64,000 nucleotides of DNA from positions 62,001 through 126,000 of the forward strand of contig JAURXZ010000016.1 in assembly GCA_030654175.1 (NCBI GenBank), given 5' to 3'. The notes under the pieces were generated by a model. It was not told the origin of the DNA and did not search any database. It saw only the letters and a program-made list of their open reading frames with translations. The stretch is from Bacteroidia bacterium. Its GTDB lineage: Bacteria > Bacteroidota > Bacteroidia > 2-12-FULL-35-15. A program made the position numbers and the translations under genes. This document shows, piece after piece, positions 27,192 to 36,154 of this stretch (positions are counted from its first letter, which is position 1; each line of letters begins with the position of its first letter).

Positions 27192-28463
27192 CTAATTGAT
27201 CAAACTAAAACCGGTGTATGGTATCAATGCTTTCGGAATTTTGATCCCTTCAGGCGTTTGATTATTCTCCAATAAAGATGCAACTATCCGTGGCAAAGCC
27301 AAGGCGCTGCCATTGAGGGTATGCGCCAATTGTGTTTTTGCATCACCTTCTTTAAATCGTAATTTCATTCTATTGCTCTGAAACGTTTCAAAATTAGAAA
27401 CAGAACTAACTTCCAACCACTTCTCCTGAGCTGCGGAAAACGTTTCAAAATCGTATGTTAAGGCAGATGCAAAGCTCATATCTCCACCACAAAGCTTAAG
27501 AATACGAAACGGTAATTCCAGATCACGTAACAAACCTGCTACATACTCACGCATATCCTCTAATGTTTGATACGATTTATCGGGATGTGCAATTTGTACA
27601 ATTTCTACTTTATCAAACTGGTGCAAACGGTTCAGTCCACGAACATCTTTTCCATAACTACCTGCTTCCCTACGAAAACAAGGTGTATAGCCACACATCT
27701 TAATAGGCAATTGATCCGATTTTACAATAACATCGCGGTAAATGTTTGTGATAGGTACTTCTGCGGTAGGGATCAAATATAAATTATCAATTGTTGAATG
27801 GTACATCTGCCCTTCTTTGTCGGGCAACTGGCCTGTTGCATACCCGGAGGCTTCATTCACCATTATTGGTGGCTGAATTTCCAAATATCCGGCTGCAGTG
27901 GCTTTGTCGAGAAAAAAATTGATCAAAGCGCGTTGCAAACGGGCAACTTTCCCTTTATACACAGGGAATCCGGCACCGGTTAGTTTTACACCCAATTCAA
28001 AATCGATCAGGTCGTACTGCTCGGCAAGCTCCCAATGCGGTTTTGCGCCAGCGTGTAGTTTAGGGATCTCTCCCTCCTGATGTATATTTTCATTATCGGC
28101 AGGAGTTTTACCTTTAGGTACTTTTAAACTTGGTGTATTGGGTATGGTCACCAATAAATTATATTGTTGCTCTTCAATGATCTTAAGCTGTTCAGCAAGT
28201 TTACCGGAACTTTCTTTTACAGCGATACTTTTATTTTTCAGCTCATCCGCTTCCGCTTTTTTACCCTGTTTATACAGATCCCCAACTTGTTTGGCAATAA
28301 CGTTTGCTTCGTTTAACAATGTATCCAGCTCATTTTGAGTACGTCTCCGGTCATTATCAAATTCAAGAACTTTTTCAAGAATAGGTTTGGCATCAATATT
28401 TTTAAGTGCCAAACGTTGTATGGCTTCGTCTTTTTTTTCGCGGATGTAATTAAGTTGTAGCAT
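27192..28463 (-). CDS. serS: seryl-tRNA synthetase
   Basis: 423 aa. An N-terminal coiled-coil arm (~25-105, Lys/Glu/Leu-rich) grips tRNA-Ser. The class II catalytic core follows, with motif 2 CFRREAGSYGKDVRGLNRLHQF and motif 3 NGSALALPRIVASLLEN. The segment IPTAEVPITN matches the serine-specific family. It charges tRNA-Ser with serine in the cytoplasm. It lies downstream of rpmA on the same strand, 142 bp away, behind a terminator. Confidence 0.97.
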   Translation of the reverse strand: MLQLNYIREKKDEAIQRLALKNIDAKPILEKVLEFDNDRRRTQNELDTLLNEANVIAKQVGDLYKQGKKAEADELKNKSIAVKESSGKLAEQLKIIEEQQYNLLVTIPNTPSLKVPKGKTPADNENIHQEGEIPKLHAGAKPHWELAEQYDLIDFELGVKLTGAGFPVYKGKVARLQRALINFFLDKATAAGYLEIQPPIMVNEASGYATGQLPDKEGQMYHSTIDNLYLIPTAEVPITNIYRDVIVKSDQLPIKMCGYTPCFRREAGSYGKDVRGLNRLHQFDKVEIVQIAHPDKSYQTLEDMREYVAGLLRDLELPFRILKLCGGDMSFASALTYDFETFSAAQEKWLEVSSVSNFETFQSNRMKLRFKEGDAKTQLAHTLNGSALALPRIVASLLENNQTPEGIKIPKALIPYTGFSLIN

Positions 28464-28540
28464 GTAATGAGTTATGAGTATTTGGGATCTGAGATTTCAG
28501 CAATATGTGCTTGAATTTCAATGGCCTTTTTAAAGAAATA

Positions 28541-28581
28541 AAAATAAAAATCTCCTTAACTTCTACTGAAGCTGAGGAGAT
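28541..28581 (-). terminator. rho-independent terminator of rplU-rpmA
   Basis: Minus-strand stem ATCTCCT (28581-28575) with inner CTTC/GAAG pairing and AGGAGAT (28556-28550), followed by TTTTATTTTTATTT. It lies about 25 bp after the rpmA stop. Confidence 0.8.
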
Positions 28582-28605
28582 CTTTAAGAAAACTGTTAAA
28601 TAACC

Positions 28606-28869
28606 TTATGCTTGAGCAAATGGAATAATAGAAACATATGATTTATCATCACGTTTCTTTTTAAATTCCACAGTACCGTCAACTAAAGCAAATAAAGTAT
28701 GGTCTTTACCAATACCCATGTTTGCTCCTGGTCTGTGTTTAGTACCTCTCTGACGTACAACAATATTACCTGAGATAGCTAATTGACCACCATAAATTTT
28801 AACGCCTAAACGTTTACTATGTGATTCGCGGCCGTTATTAGTACTACCGGCTCCTTTTTTATGTGCCAT
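28606..28869 (-). CDS. rpmA: 50S ribosomal protein L27
   Basis: 87 aa. It starts [24 protein letters not shown] and contains [24 protein letters not shown]. Both are L27 hallmarks, and the N-terminal arm reaches the peptidyl-transferase centre. The start lacks the cleavable extension seen in Firmicutes. It follows rplU by 53 bp in the standard L21-L27 order and is closed by a terminator. Confidence 0.97.
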   Translation of the reverse strand: MAHKKGAGSTNNGRESHSKRLGVKIYGGQLAISGNIVVRQRGTKHRPGANMGIGKDHTLFALVDGTVEFKKKRDDKSYVSIIPFAQA

Positions 28870-28922
28870 TTTTTTATTAGATTAAAAAATTAAGAACTAA
28901 GAATTGAAACAAACAATTCAAA

Positions 28923-29414
28923 TTATTTTGCTGCTTTTTTAGGAGCTGCTTTTTTTGCCGGTGCTTTTTTAGCTGGAGCTCCTTCTGCTGCTGCTGCTTT
29001 TTTTGCAGGCGCTTTTTTAGCTTTCACTTCTTCAACTACCTCAACAACTTTAGCTTTTGGAGCTTTTTTCTCATAAGCAACCTCATCTTTCAATGTTTCG
29101 CCTTTTGCTAAAACACCTTGAATAAGAATTTGAGATAATTGCTGACGGTGACCATTTGATTTTTGGTAACCTTTTCTGCGTTTTTTCTTAAATACGATGA
29201 CTTTGTCACCTTTTAGATGGGCAATAACTGTTGCAGCTACTTTTGCACCATCCACTGAAGGAGTTCCAATTTGAACTTTTCCATCAGTATCGATCAACAA
29301 AACTTTGTCGAACTCTACTTTGGACCCTTCGCTAGCATCTAGGCGGTTTACGTAAACTTTAGTTCCACGTGATACCTTAAATTGTTGCCCGGCTATTTCT
29401 ACGATTGCGTACAT
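28923..29414 (-). CDS. rplU: 50S ribosomal protein L21 with long Lys/Ala/Pro-rich C-terminal tail
   Basis: 163 aa. Residues 1 to ~104 form a normal L21 ([37 protein letters not shown]). The remaining ~58 residues are an extension made of repeated KKAPAKKAA-type units with an acidic insert (VVEVVEEVK), resembling histone H1-like tails. The core should bind 23S rRNA near L20. The tail is likely disordered and basic, with unknown purpose. It is the first gene of the rplU-rpmA operon. Confidence 0.95.
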   Translation of the reverse strand: MYAIVEIAGQQFKVSRGTKVYVNRLDASEGSKVEFDKVLLIDTDGKVQIGTPSVDGAKVAATVIAHLKGDKVIVFKKKRRKGYQKSNGHRQQLSQILIQGVLAKGETLKDEVAYEKKAPKAKVVEVVEEVKAKKAPAKKAAAAEGAPAKKAPAKKAAPKKAAK

Positions 29415-29484
29415 AATTATGGGTTTATTTGTTAATACTATCCAAGCAAAAACTTTCTTGGGGGCACGAAATTACGAATTTATT

Positions 29485-30378
29485 TTATTCCGGCAAAGAT
29501 TTCGGGCTTTTTTTCTTATTTACCAGATAAACCCCTGCCAAAATCAAGCCGATCCATGCAAAATGTACCGGCAATACGGATTCGTTATCAAAAAGCCCCC
29601 AACCCATTGCCACTATTGGAATTAAGTAGGTTACAGAGGAAGCAAAAATGGGACTGGTATTTTTGATCAACACATTGAAAATAATTACTGAGATGGCTGT
29701 CCCGAATATTGCCAGAATAGATATAAAACCCAAACTTTGTAAGGCTACCGGGTTGGTTACTAATCTATGCGTAAAATCGGTTGTAAACAAATATGCACCT
29801 GCAAACGGACCGATGAACATCATTGCCCAAACGGTGGCAGTTGTTGAATTTACCTCACTTAGATACTTTTTAATGATATTTACACTCAACGCATAACAAA
29901 TGGTGGCCAATACCACATAAAAAATAAATAAAAGGTCACTATCAAAAGCTTCTTGTTTACCAACCATCAGCAAACCCAGTGCACCAACAAAGCCAATGGC
30001 AATACCAAGCGCATTGATCCAGCCGGTTTTTGCTTTAAATAACATTACTCCTATCAGCAAGGTAAACAATGGCGTTAATGAATTAAGCGCGCCCGTAAGT
30101 GAACTGCTGATGCCTGTTTCGGCATTGGTAAATAAAAATGCAGGTATAAGGTTACCTATCACTCCCATTCCAATAAATGCTTTCCAATGTTTTAATGACT
30201 CTTTTTTTACGTGTTTAAAAATCAAGGGCGACAAAAACAGAAATGCAATGAATATCCTCAATGCAGCCACCTGACCACTCGAAAACACTTCCATGCCCCG
30301 TTTCATCAAAATAAATGAACTACCCCAAATCAGGGCAAGTAAAATCAGAATAAACCAATTGATAAATTTAGTGTTCAT
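29485..30378 (-). CDS. EamA/DMT family transporter
   Basis: 297 aa with about ten hydrophobic helices arranged as two EamA repeats. It starts with WFILILLALIWGSSFILMKRG and has the repeat pattern 'SLTGALNSLTPLFTLLIGV' and, in the second half, 'FASSVTYLIPIVAMGWGLF'. DMT-superfamily exporters of this kind move amino acids, nucleotides or other small metabolites across the inner membrane. The substrate cannot be predicted. The tail ends in KKKSPKSLPE. It is on the same strand as rplU, 70 bp upstream of it. Confidence 0.9.
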   Translation of the reverse strand: MNTKFINWFILILLALIWGSSFILMKRGMEVFSSGQVAALRIFIAFLFLSPLIFKHVKKESLKHWKAFIGMGVIGNLIPAFLFTNAETGISSSLTGALNSLTPLFTLLIGVMLFKAKTGWINALGIAIGFVGALGLLMVGKQEAFDSDLLFIFYVVLATICYALSVNIIKKYLSEVNSTTATVWAMMFIGPFAGAYLFTTDFTHRLVTNPVALQSLGFISILAIFGTAISVIIFNVLIKNTSPIFASSVTYLIPIVAMGWGLFDNESVLPVHFAWIGLILAGVYLVNKKKSPKSLPE

Positions 30379-30437
30379 GGTAAGTATAAAACGGGTTCAA
30401 TAAATAAACAATTCCAATCTGCCCATGCATATTCATT

Positions 30438-30538
30438 GGGGCGTTCCCTTTCTGAAAAAGAAAGGTCGGGCTTTACGCTTCAATCTTCCCTGACGCTAAT
30501 TAGCGCCAGGGAAGGATTTACGCTGCAATCCCTAACGC
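30438..30538 (+). repeat. dispersed hairpin element, copy 2 of 3
   Basis: 101 bp with the shared ends GGGGCGTTCCC and AATCCCTAACGC. Hairpin 1 is CCTTTCT / AGAAAGG. Hairpin 2 is CTTCCCTGACGCTAAT / ATTAGCGCCAGGGAAG, nearly perfect. The 14-mers TTTACGCTTCAATC and TTTACGCTGCAATC flank hairpin 2 as direct repeats. It lies between the divergent EamA and tryptophan dioxygenase genes. Confidence 0.9.
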
Positions 30539-30579
30539 AAATTCACCATCGACTCAGGTTATAGCGTACAAAGATATGT

Positions 30580-30707
30580 GTTACTAATTGATAATGTATA
30601 ATTGATAATGAATAATTGAAACAAATCCATGAAACTGTATTGAATTGGTTGTTTACTGTTTGGTTGCCTTTTCTCATTGTCAATAATCAATTGTCAATAA
30701 TCAATTG
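30580..30707. repeat. TTGATAAT / CAATTGTCAATAAT short repeats
   Basis: Three TTGATAAT-like units near 30587-30620 face two CAATAATCAATTG units at 30681-30706 in inverse sense, giving an AT-rich imperfect inverted repeat across 125 bp. With copy 2 of the hairpin element they fill most of the 380-bp gap. I see no gene there. Confidence 0.55.
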
Positions 30708-30735
30708 CCCTTTATCCATTTTTATAATAACTTTG
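30705..30735 (+). promoter_or_regulatory. promoter of tryptophan 2,3-dioxygenase gene
   Basis: TTG at 30705-30707, a 20-bp spacer, then TAACTTTG at 30728-30735, an exact match to the Bacteroidota TTG-N~19-TAnnTTTG promoter. It lies 24 bp before the ATG. Confidence 0.75.
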
Positions 30736-30758
30736 TGCCTCATTTTTAAACTTTTATT

Positions 30759-31727
30759 ATGGAACTGAAACCCGAAATAATTGAACGTATAGAATTATTG
30801 GATAAAAAGTACCAGGCCATGGGCCAAAATCTTACTTCTTATCTTGATGGTTTACTTTATGCCGATTACCTGACTTACTGGGACTACATTCATCTTGATA
30901 CTTTATTAACTCTACAAACGCCAAAAACAAATATTCCTGATGAAAATATTTTCATCATGTATCATCAGATAACAGAACTCTATTTTAAACTTTGTCTGCA
31001 TGAATACAATCAACTGGCGGAAAAAGAAAATATAGATGCTACTTTTTTTATTGAACGTGTAAACCGCATTAATCGCTATTTTGAAGCTCTTATTACTTCA
31101 TTTGATGTGATGGTTGACGGAATGGACCCGAAGCAGTTCTTAAAATTCAGGATGAGTTTATTACCTGCAAGTGGCTTTCAATCCGGGCAATACAGGAAAA
31201 TAGAAATTTGTTCCACTACATTTAAAAATCTGGTTGCGAAAGATATTCGCCCTACTTTTTCGGATGATATATCAGATGAGCAGATTGAAAAAATGTATCA
31301 GCACATTTACTGGAGAGAGGGAGCAACTGAACTAGCATCCGGTAAAAAAACATTAACACTTGTTCAGTTTGAAGAAAAATATTCCGAACAATTTGTTCAA
31401 CTTGCGAAAAAACTGAAACACACAAATTTGTTAGGATTATATAAATCACTGCCTGCTTCAGATCAAAAAAGTGAACCGGTAATGCTTGCGCTGCGCCAGT
31501 TAGATGTAAATATCAATATTAATTGGCCTTTATCACATTACAAATCCGCTGTACGTTATTTGCAGGCCGATCCTGAAGACATTGCTGCTACTGGTGGAAC
31601 CAATTGGCAAAAATATTTACCTCCACGTTTTCAAAAACGCATCTTTTTTCCTGAACTATGGAATGAAAATGAGACCAATGAATGGGGCAAAGGTTGGGTA
31701 AAAAGCGTTGTATTTGGTCAGTCTTAA
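30759..31727 (+). CDS. kynA: tryptophan 2,3-dioxygenase
   Basis: 322 aa. Family blocks: IMYHQITELYFKL, LPASGFQSGQYRKIEI, the heme-ligand region WPLSHYKSAVRYL, and ATGGTNWQKYLPP, the counterpart of the usual GTGGSSG..YL. The heme enzyme opens the indole ring of L-tryptophan to N-formylkynurenine, starting the kynurenine route to NAD or to catabolism. No other kynurenine-pathway gene is in the window. It is a single-gene unit with a clear promoter and terminator. Confidence 0.93.
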   Translation: MELKPEIIERIELLDKKYQAMGQNLTSYLDGLLYADYLTYWDYIHLDTLLTLQTPKTNIPDENIFIMYHQITELYFKLCLHEYNQLAEKENIDATFFIERVNRINRYFEALITSFDVMVDGMDPKQFLKFRMSLLPASGFQSGQYRKIEICSTTFKNLVAKDIRPTFSDDISDEQIEKMYQHIYWREGATELASGKKTLTLVQFEEKYSEQFVQLAKKLKHTNLLGLYKSLPASDQKSEPVMLALRQLDVNININWPLSHYKSAVRYLQADPEDIAATGGTNWQKYLPPRFQKRIFFPELWNENETNEWGKGWVKSVVFGQS

Positions 31728-31753
31728 CTTACTTACAAATTTATTTTAAATGC

Positions 31754-31795
31754 AAAAAAAGCTGACAGGTTTTGAAAACCTGTCAGCTTTTTTGT
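31754..31795. terminator. bidirectional terminator between kynA and preA
   Basis: Stem AAAGCTGACAGGTTTT / AAAACCTGTCAGCTTT with a very short loop, A-run before and T-run after. It serves the convergent genes kynA (+) and preA (-). Confidence 0.9.
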
Positions 31796-31829
31796 TTATT
31801 GAACTAATTATATTAGTTATTGATATCGC

Positions 31830-33098
31830 TTAATGATCATTTAAAGGCAAGCCTCTTTTCTGATATTCAATCCAATTAAGGTACTCATCACCTTTTCTTT
31901 GTTCTACCATGGTAATACAATCGTTAACCGGACAAACAATTTTACATAAATTACAGCCTACACACTCTTCTTCTTTAATTGTATAAGTGTTGTATGGATT
32001 TCCTTTCTCTACTGCAATTGACTGATGTGAGGTGTCTTCACAAGAAATATAACACAATCCGCAATGAATACATTTATCCTGATCGATATTAGCTACAATG
32101 TGAAAATTGATGTCCAACTCTTCCCATTTTGTAATTTTCGGAACTGATAAACCTACAAAATCATCAATGCTCTTATATCCTTTTTCGTCCATCCAGTTGC
32201 TCATACCATCACATAAGTCGGTAATGATCTTGAATCCGCTGATCATTGCTGCTGTACATACCTGCACGTTACTTGCACCAAGCAACATAAATTCTACGGC
32301 ATCTTTCCAGGTTGTGATTCCTCCAATACCGGAGATAGGTATGTTCCGCATTCTTTCTTCCTGAGCCAGTGTTGTTAGCATTTTCAAAGCAATTGGCTTT
32401 ACTGCAGGACCGCAATATCCACCAAACACAGATTGTCCACCAACATTTGGATTTGGAACAAGTGTATCTAAATCGATTCCTGTAACGGATTGTATCGTAT
32501 TGATAAGCGAAAGCGCATTGGTACCACCTTCAATAGCAGCTAATCCACCCGGAACAGCAGAATGCACGTTGGGAGTAAGTTTGGTAATAACCGGAATTGT
32601 TGCCACTTCCATCACCCATTCAACCACCATTTTTGCGATTTCAGGATCTTGCCCAACAGCAGCACCCATACCTCTTTCAACCATTCCATGTGGGCATCCG
32701 AAATTTAATTCTAATCCATGAGCTCCTGTATCCTGAGCTTTTTTAACCATTTCGTGCCAGCTTTTTCTGTCATTATCGGCCATCAATGAAATGATCATAG
32801 CACGATCAGGAAACAATTTTAATACTTCTCTGATCTCTTGCAGATTTATCTCTAAAGGTCTGTCAGAAATAAGTTCTATGTTGTTAAAACCTACCGCTTT
32901 TCTACCGTTATAATTTAATGCCGAATATCTGGAAGAAACATTTTTTACCTGAGAACCCAATGTTTTCCATACTACCCCACCCCATCCGGCTTCGAAGGCA
33001 CGAATTACATTTATTTTTTTATCAGTTGGTGGAGCAGAAGCTAACCAAAAAGGATTTGGCGATTTTATGCCAAGAAAGTTTGATTGTAAATTTGCCAT
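31830..33098 (-). CDS. preA: NAD-dependent dihydropyrimidine dehydrogenase, catalytic subunit PreA
   Basis: 422 aa. An N-terminal FMN-binding TIM barrel of the dihydroorotate/dihydropyrimidine dehydrogenase type (NPFWLASAPPTD, GLELNFGCPHGM, TKLTPNVHS, ISGIGGITTW) is followed by a ferredoxin-like pair of 4Fe-4S clusters (CIHCGLCYISC and CVGCNLCKIVCPV). With PreT it reduces uracil or thymine to the 5,6-dihydro form, the first step of reductive pyrimidine breakdown. It lies 46 bp after preT. Confidence 0.95.
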   Translation of the reverse strand: MANLQSNFLGIKSPNPFWLASAPPTDKKINVIRAFEAGWGGVVWKTLGSQVKNVSSRYSALNYNGRKAVGFNNIELISDRPLEINLQEIREVLKLFPDRAMIISLMADNDRKSWHEMVKKAQDTGAHGLELNFGCPHGMVERGMGAAVGQDPEIAKMVVEWVMEVATIPVITKLTPNVHSAVPGGLAAIEGGTNALSLINTIQSVTGIDLDTLVPNPNVGGQSVFGGYCGPAVKPIALKMLTTLAQEERMRNIPISGIGGITTWKDAVEFMLLGASNVQVCTAAMISGFKIITDLCDGMSNWMDEKGYKSIDDFVGLSVPKITKWEELDINFHIVANIDQDKCIHCGLCYISCEDTSHQSIAVEKGNPYNTYTIKEEECVGCNLCKIVCPVNDCITMVEQRKGDEYLNWIEYQKRGLPLNDH

Positions 33099-33105
33099 TG
33101 TTGTT

Positions 33106-33135
33106 AATTTGATAATTTGATAATGTGCTAATTTG
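33106..33135. repeat. TTAATTTGATAAT repeat unit
   Basis: GTTAATTTGATAATTTGATAATG followed by GCTAATTTGAAAAT in the short preT-preA spacer. The same units, partly inverted, occur at 46661-46718. This is an AT-rich spacer repeat of unknown role. Confidence 0.5.
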
Positions 33136-33144
33136 AAAATTGAT

Positions 33145-34488
33145 TTATTTTACCCCTAAAAATCCCAAGATCCCCTTGGCTCCATCTTTCCCTGCCTGTA
33201 CAGCATCTACAACCTCTTTACCACCATTTACGGAATCGCCACCTGCAAATACACCTTTTAAATTAGTTTCACCATTATTATTGATTGAAATTTTTCCACT
33301 TTTATTTTGAACAGATGACTTACTCACAAGTTCTTCAAAAGGAATTTGGCCTGCAGCTTTGATCACCATATCAACATCTATAGTAAAAGTTTCACCTGTA
33401 TCAACAGGCGCTCTTCTGCCTGAAGCATCAGGTTCACCAAGCTTCATTTTATTACAGACAAGTTTTTTCACTTTACCATTTTCACCTGTAATTTCTTTTG
33501 GACTTGCTAACCAAATAAAAGAACAACCGTCAAGCTTAGCTAAATCAAGCTCTACATCCGTACATGGCTTTTCATTTTCAGTCCTGCGATAGATCATGGT
33601 CACTTCCTTTGCGCCTAATCTTTTTGATTGTGTAGCAGCATCAATTGCTGTCATACCCATACCGATCACTGCAACGTTATCACCAACTGCAATTTTTGAA
33701 TAATCATTGGTACGAAGGTCATAAATAAATGAAATCGCATCAACAACGCCATCCAGATCTTCACCTGGAATATCCAATGAACGTGCAATCCCAACACCTA
33801 TTCCCAAAAACACTGCATCATATTTTTTTTGAAGATCGGCCAGTGTAATGTCTTTGCCAAGCTCTTTTTTATATTGAACATCAATACCACCGATGGATAG
33901 AATATAATCCACTTCATCTTTACAAAACTCCGGAGTAACCTTATAAGCAGCAACTCCGTAAGTCATTAATCCTCCGCCTTTTTCTTCTTTTTCAAAAATG
34001 GTAACATCAACCCCTTGAAGGGAAAGAGCATGTGCACAAGCCAATCCGGCCGGACCAGCACCTACAACGGCCACTTTTTTTCCATTGGAAGGTTTACGTT
34101 CAAACAGTTTCCATTTTCCTTGTATTGCTTTTTCGGTAGAATACCGTTGAAGTTTAGCAATTGAAATAGGCTCTTCTTCAAGCAGATTATAAACACATGC
34201 TCCTTCGCAAAGCTTTTCTACCGGGCAAACTTTAGAACATCCGCCCCCCATAATATTGGAAGTGAAAATTGTTTTTGCTGAACCTTTAATATTTCCGGAA
34301 GAAATTTGTTTAATAAATAAAGGAACATCAATGCTGGTAGGGCATGATTTGGTACAGGGTGCATCGTAACAATTAATACACCTGTCTGCTTCAATTGCAG
34401 CGCCCTCAGCATGTTCAAAAGGAGGATGAACGTCTGAGAATTTTTCTACTAAAACCTCTTTGGATAAACGATTGTTTTGGATTGACAT
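33145..34488 (-). CDS. preT: NAD-dependent dihydropyrimidine dehydrogenase, electron-transfer subunit PreT
   Basis: 447 aa. An N-terminal cysteine-rich domain with two 4Fe-4S sites (CINCYDAPCTKSCPTSIDVP and GGGCSKVCPVEKLCEGACV), then an FAD Rossmann motif (VAVVGAGPAGLACAHALS) and an NAD(P) motif (VAVIGMGMTAIDAA). This is the layout of PreT and the glutamate synthase small subunit. Its position 46 bp upstream of preA assigns it to the PreTA complex. It passes electrons from NAD(P)H to PreA. Confidence 0.92.
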   Translation of the reverse strand: MSIQNNRLSKEVLVEKFSDVHPPFEHAEGAAIEADRCINCYDAPCTKSCPTSIDVPLFIKQISSGNIKGSAKTIFTSNIMGGGCSKVCPVEKLCEGACVYNLLEEEPISIAKLQRYSTEKAIQGKWKLFERKPSNGKKVAVVGAGPAGLACAHALSLQGVDVTIFEKEEKGGGLMTYGVAAYKVTPEFCKDEVDYILSIGGIDVQYKKELGKDITLADLQKKYDAVFLGIGVGIARSLDIPGEDLDGVVDAISFIYDLRTNDYSKIAVGDNVAVIGMGMTAIDAATQSKRLGAKEVTMIYRRTENEKPCTDVELDLAKLDGCSFIWLASPKEITGENGKVKKLVCNKMKLGEPDASGRRAPVDTGETFTIDVDMVIKAAGQIPFEELVSKSSVQNKSGKISINNNGETNLKGVFAGGDSVNGGKEVVDAVQAGKDGAKGILGFLGVK

Positions 34489-34575
34489 TTAGTATTTATG
34501 TTTAATGATTTAGAAATGTTGTAAGTTGTATTTTAAATGTTAAATGTGTTATTCATTTAAAATTCAACATAATTT

Positions 34576-35031
34576 TTAAAGTTGAGTTGACGATTCTGTC
34601 ACTTCTTTTTTAATTAAAACAGTATCTTTAGGAGCCATAACTAAAGCTGTTCCTTCAATCACATTTTTTTGATCCTGATTTTTACAAATTGTGCTCAACA
34701 ATACCTGGCTTCCTTTTGGGAAATCAATTACTTCAATATGAGCTGTAATTATATCATTCATAAATACAGGAGCAACAAATTTCATATTCTGACTCAAGTA
34801 AATTGTCCCATTACCCGGTAAATTTTTAGCTATTGCAGCGGAGATAAGACTTCCAACTAAAAATCCATGTGCGATTTTCTGCTTAAAAATACTGTTTTTT
34901 GCATACTCAGCATCAAGATGGATAGGATTATCATCGCCTGAAATTTTCGCAAAAAGGATAACCTCTTCTTCGGTAATTGATTTAGTAAATTGAGTTTTAT
35001 CTCCAATTTTCAAGGTCTTAATGTCAGCCAT
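34576..35031 (-). CDS. MaoC-type (R)-specific enoyl-CoA hydratase-like protein
   Basis: 151 aa single hotdog domain. FAKISGDDNPIHLDAEYAKNS carries the hydratase-2 motif with the catalytic Asp and His, followed by KIAHGFLVGSLISAAIAKNLPG and YLSQNMKFVAPVF. Such enzymes hydrate trans-2-enoyl-CoA to (R)-3-hydroxyacyl-CoA, supplying polyhydroxyalkanoate synthesis or peripheral beta-oxidation. It sits between the nitrilase and preT genes, where no hydratase is needed for the standard pathway, so its role there is open. Confidence 0.88.
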   Translation of the reverse strand: MADIKTLKIGDKTQFTKSITEEEVILFAKISGDDNPIHLDAEYAKNSIFKQKIAHGFLVGSLISAAIAKNLPGNGTIYLSQNMKFVAPVFMNDIITAHIEVIDFPKGSQVLLSTICKNQDQKNVIEGTALVMAPKDTVLIKKEVTESSTQL

Positions 35032-35200
35032 AGGATACAGTTTTACAGGTTATAGGCCCCTTTGAATCTCCCCAAAGGGAGACTTTAAGAGCAACATAAT
35101 TTATGATTGATTTCTTTTTTTGTAATAAGTCATTTAAGCTTAATGTCTACTCCCTGCATTTATCCTGAGCCTTTGCTACAGGAAGGAGGTAGAGTGGGGC
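35032..35200. other. spacer with short hairpin, CCCTTTG / CAAAGGG
   Basis: 169 bp between the nitrilase and MaoC genes. CCCTTTG (35058-35064) pairs with CAAAGGG (35073-35079). The hairpin is too weak and lacks the T-run of a clear terminator. A C-rich tract precedes the nitrilase stop. No gene seen. Confidence 0.4.
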
Positions 35201-36067
35201 TTACAACTCCGTTAATCTTCCGTATGTTTCAGGTCTTCTGTCTCTGAAAAATTGCCAAGTACCTCTCACTTCTTCAATCACATCAAGATCAAAATCGGCA
35301 ATTAATAATTCATCTTTATCTTCTGAAGCGCATGCGAATATCTGTCCGCGTGGATCCACAAAATAAGAGTTACCGTAAAACTTACCAAGGTTCCAAGGTT
35401 TTTCAACACCAACTCTATTGATACACCCCATAAAATAACCGTTTGCAGCAGCATGGGCAGGCTGTTCCAACTTCCATAAATATTGAGATAACCCCTGAAC
35501 AGTTGCAGAAGGGTTGTAAACTATTTCAGCACCATTTAAGCCAAGGCATCTTGCACCATCAGGAAAATGTCTGTCGTAACAAATATAAACTCCAACTTTT
35601 GCATACTTTGTTTGAAACACAGGATAACCAAGGTTTCCTGGCTTGAAGAAAAACTTTTCCCAGAAACCAGATGTTTGAGGAATATGATTTTTTCTGTATT
35701 TACCAAGGTAAGTTCCATCAGCATCAATCACTGCTGCTGTGTTATACAAAACGCCTTCCTGCTCCTTTTCATAAATAGGAACAATAATTACCATGTTGTA
35801 TTTTTTAGCATAAACAGACATTAAATCTGTAGTTGGTCCCGGTACTGATTCCGCGGAAGCATACCATTTTTTATCCTGGCCCGGACAGAAATAAGGTGTA
35901 TTAAATATTTCCTGTAGACATAAGATCTGAACTCCTTTTCTACCCGCTTCTTCAATATACGGAATGTGCTTTTGCACCATTGCATCACAAATTTCCTTTA
36001 TGGTTCCTTCTCCTTCTGTTAATGGAAGGCTCATTTGAATAAGTCCAGATTTAATAATTCTTGCCAT
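35201..36067 (-). CDS. nitrilase-family beta-ureidopropionase (N-carbamoyl-beta-alanine amidohydrolase)
   Basis: 288 aa. The nitrilase Glu-Lys-Cys triad is visible: LCLQEIFNTPYFC, GKYRKNHIPQ and VYICYDRHFPDGARCLGL. The sequence LSQYLWKLEQPAHAAANGYF and the C-terminal GTWQFFRDRRPETYG resemble eukaryotic-type beta-ureidopropionases. Placed 87 bp after the dihydropyrimidinase gene, it should hydrolyse N-carbamoyl-beta-alanine to beta-alanine, CO2 and ammonia. The specificity is inferred from context as well as sequence. Confidence 0.9.
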   Translation of the reverse strand: MARIIKSGLIQMSLPLTEGEGTIKEICDAMVQKHIPYIEEAGRKGVQILCLQEIFNTPYFCPGQDKKWYASAESVPGPTTDLMSVYAKKYNMVIIVPIYEKEQEGVLYNTAAVIDADGTYLGKYRKNHIPQTSGFWEKFFFKPGNLGYPVFQTKYAKVGVYICYDRHFPDGARCLGLNGAEIVYNPSATVQGLSQYLWKLEQPAHAAANGYFMGCINRVGVEKPWNLGKFYGNSYFVDPRGQIFACASEDKDELLIADFDLDVIEEVRGTWQFFRDRRPETYGRLTEL

Positions 36068-36154
36068 AGTTAATTAGTTTAGAGTTATAAATATAAAATT
36101 GGTTTTTACAGTTTTTTAAGTTCGCAAATATTAATAATATGTTAACGATTTTAT

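Noticed and set aside
29442-29461. Hairpin CCAAG/CTTGG in the rplU leader as an L21 autoregulatory element
   Set aside because: A 5-bp stem is too short to claim a leader, and I could not match it to a known ribosomal leader structure.
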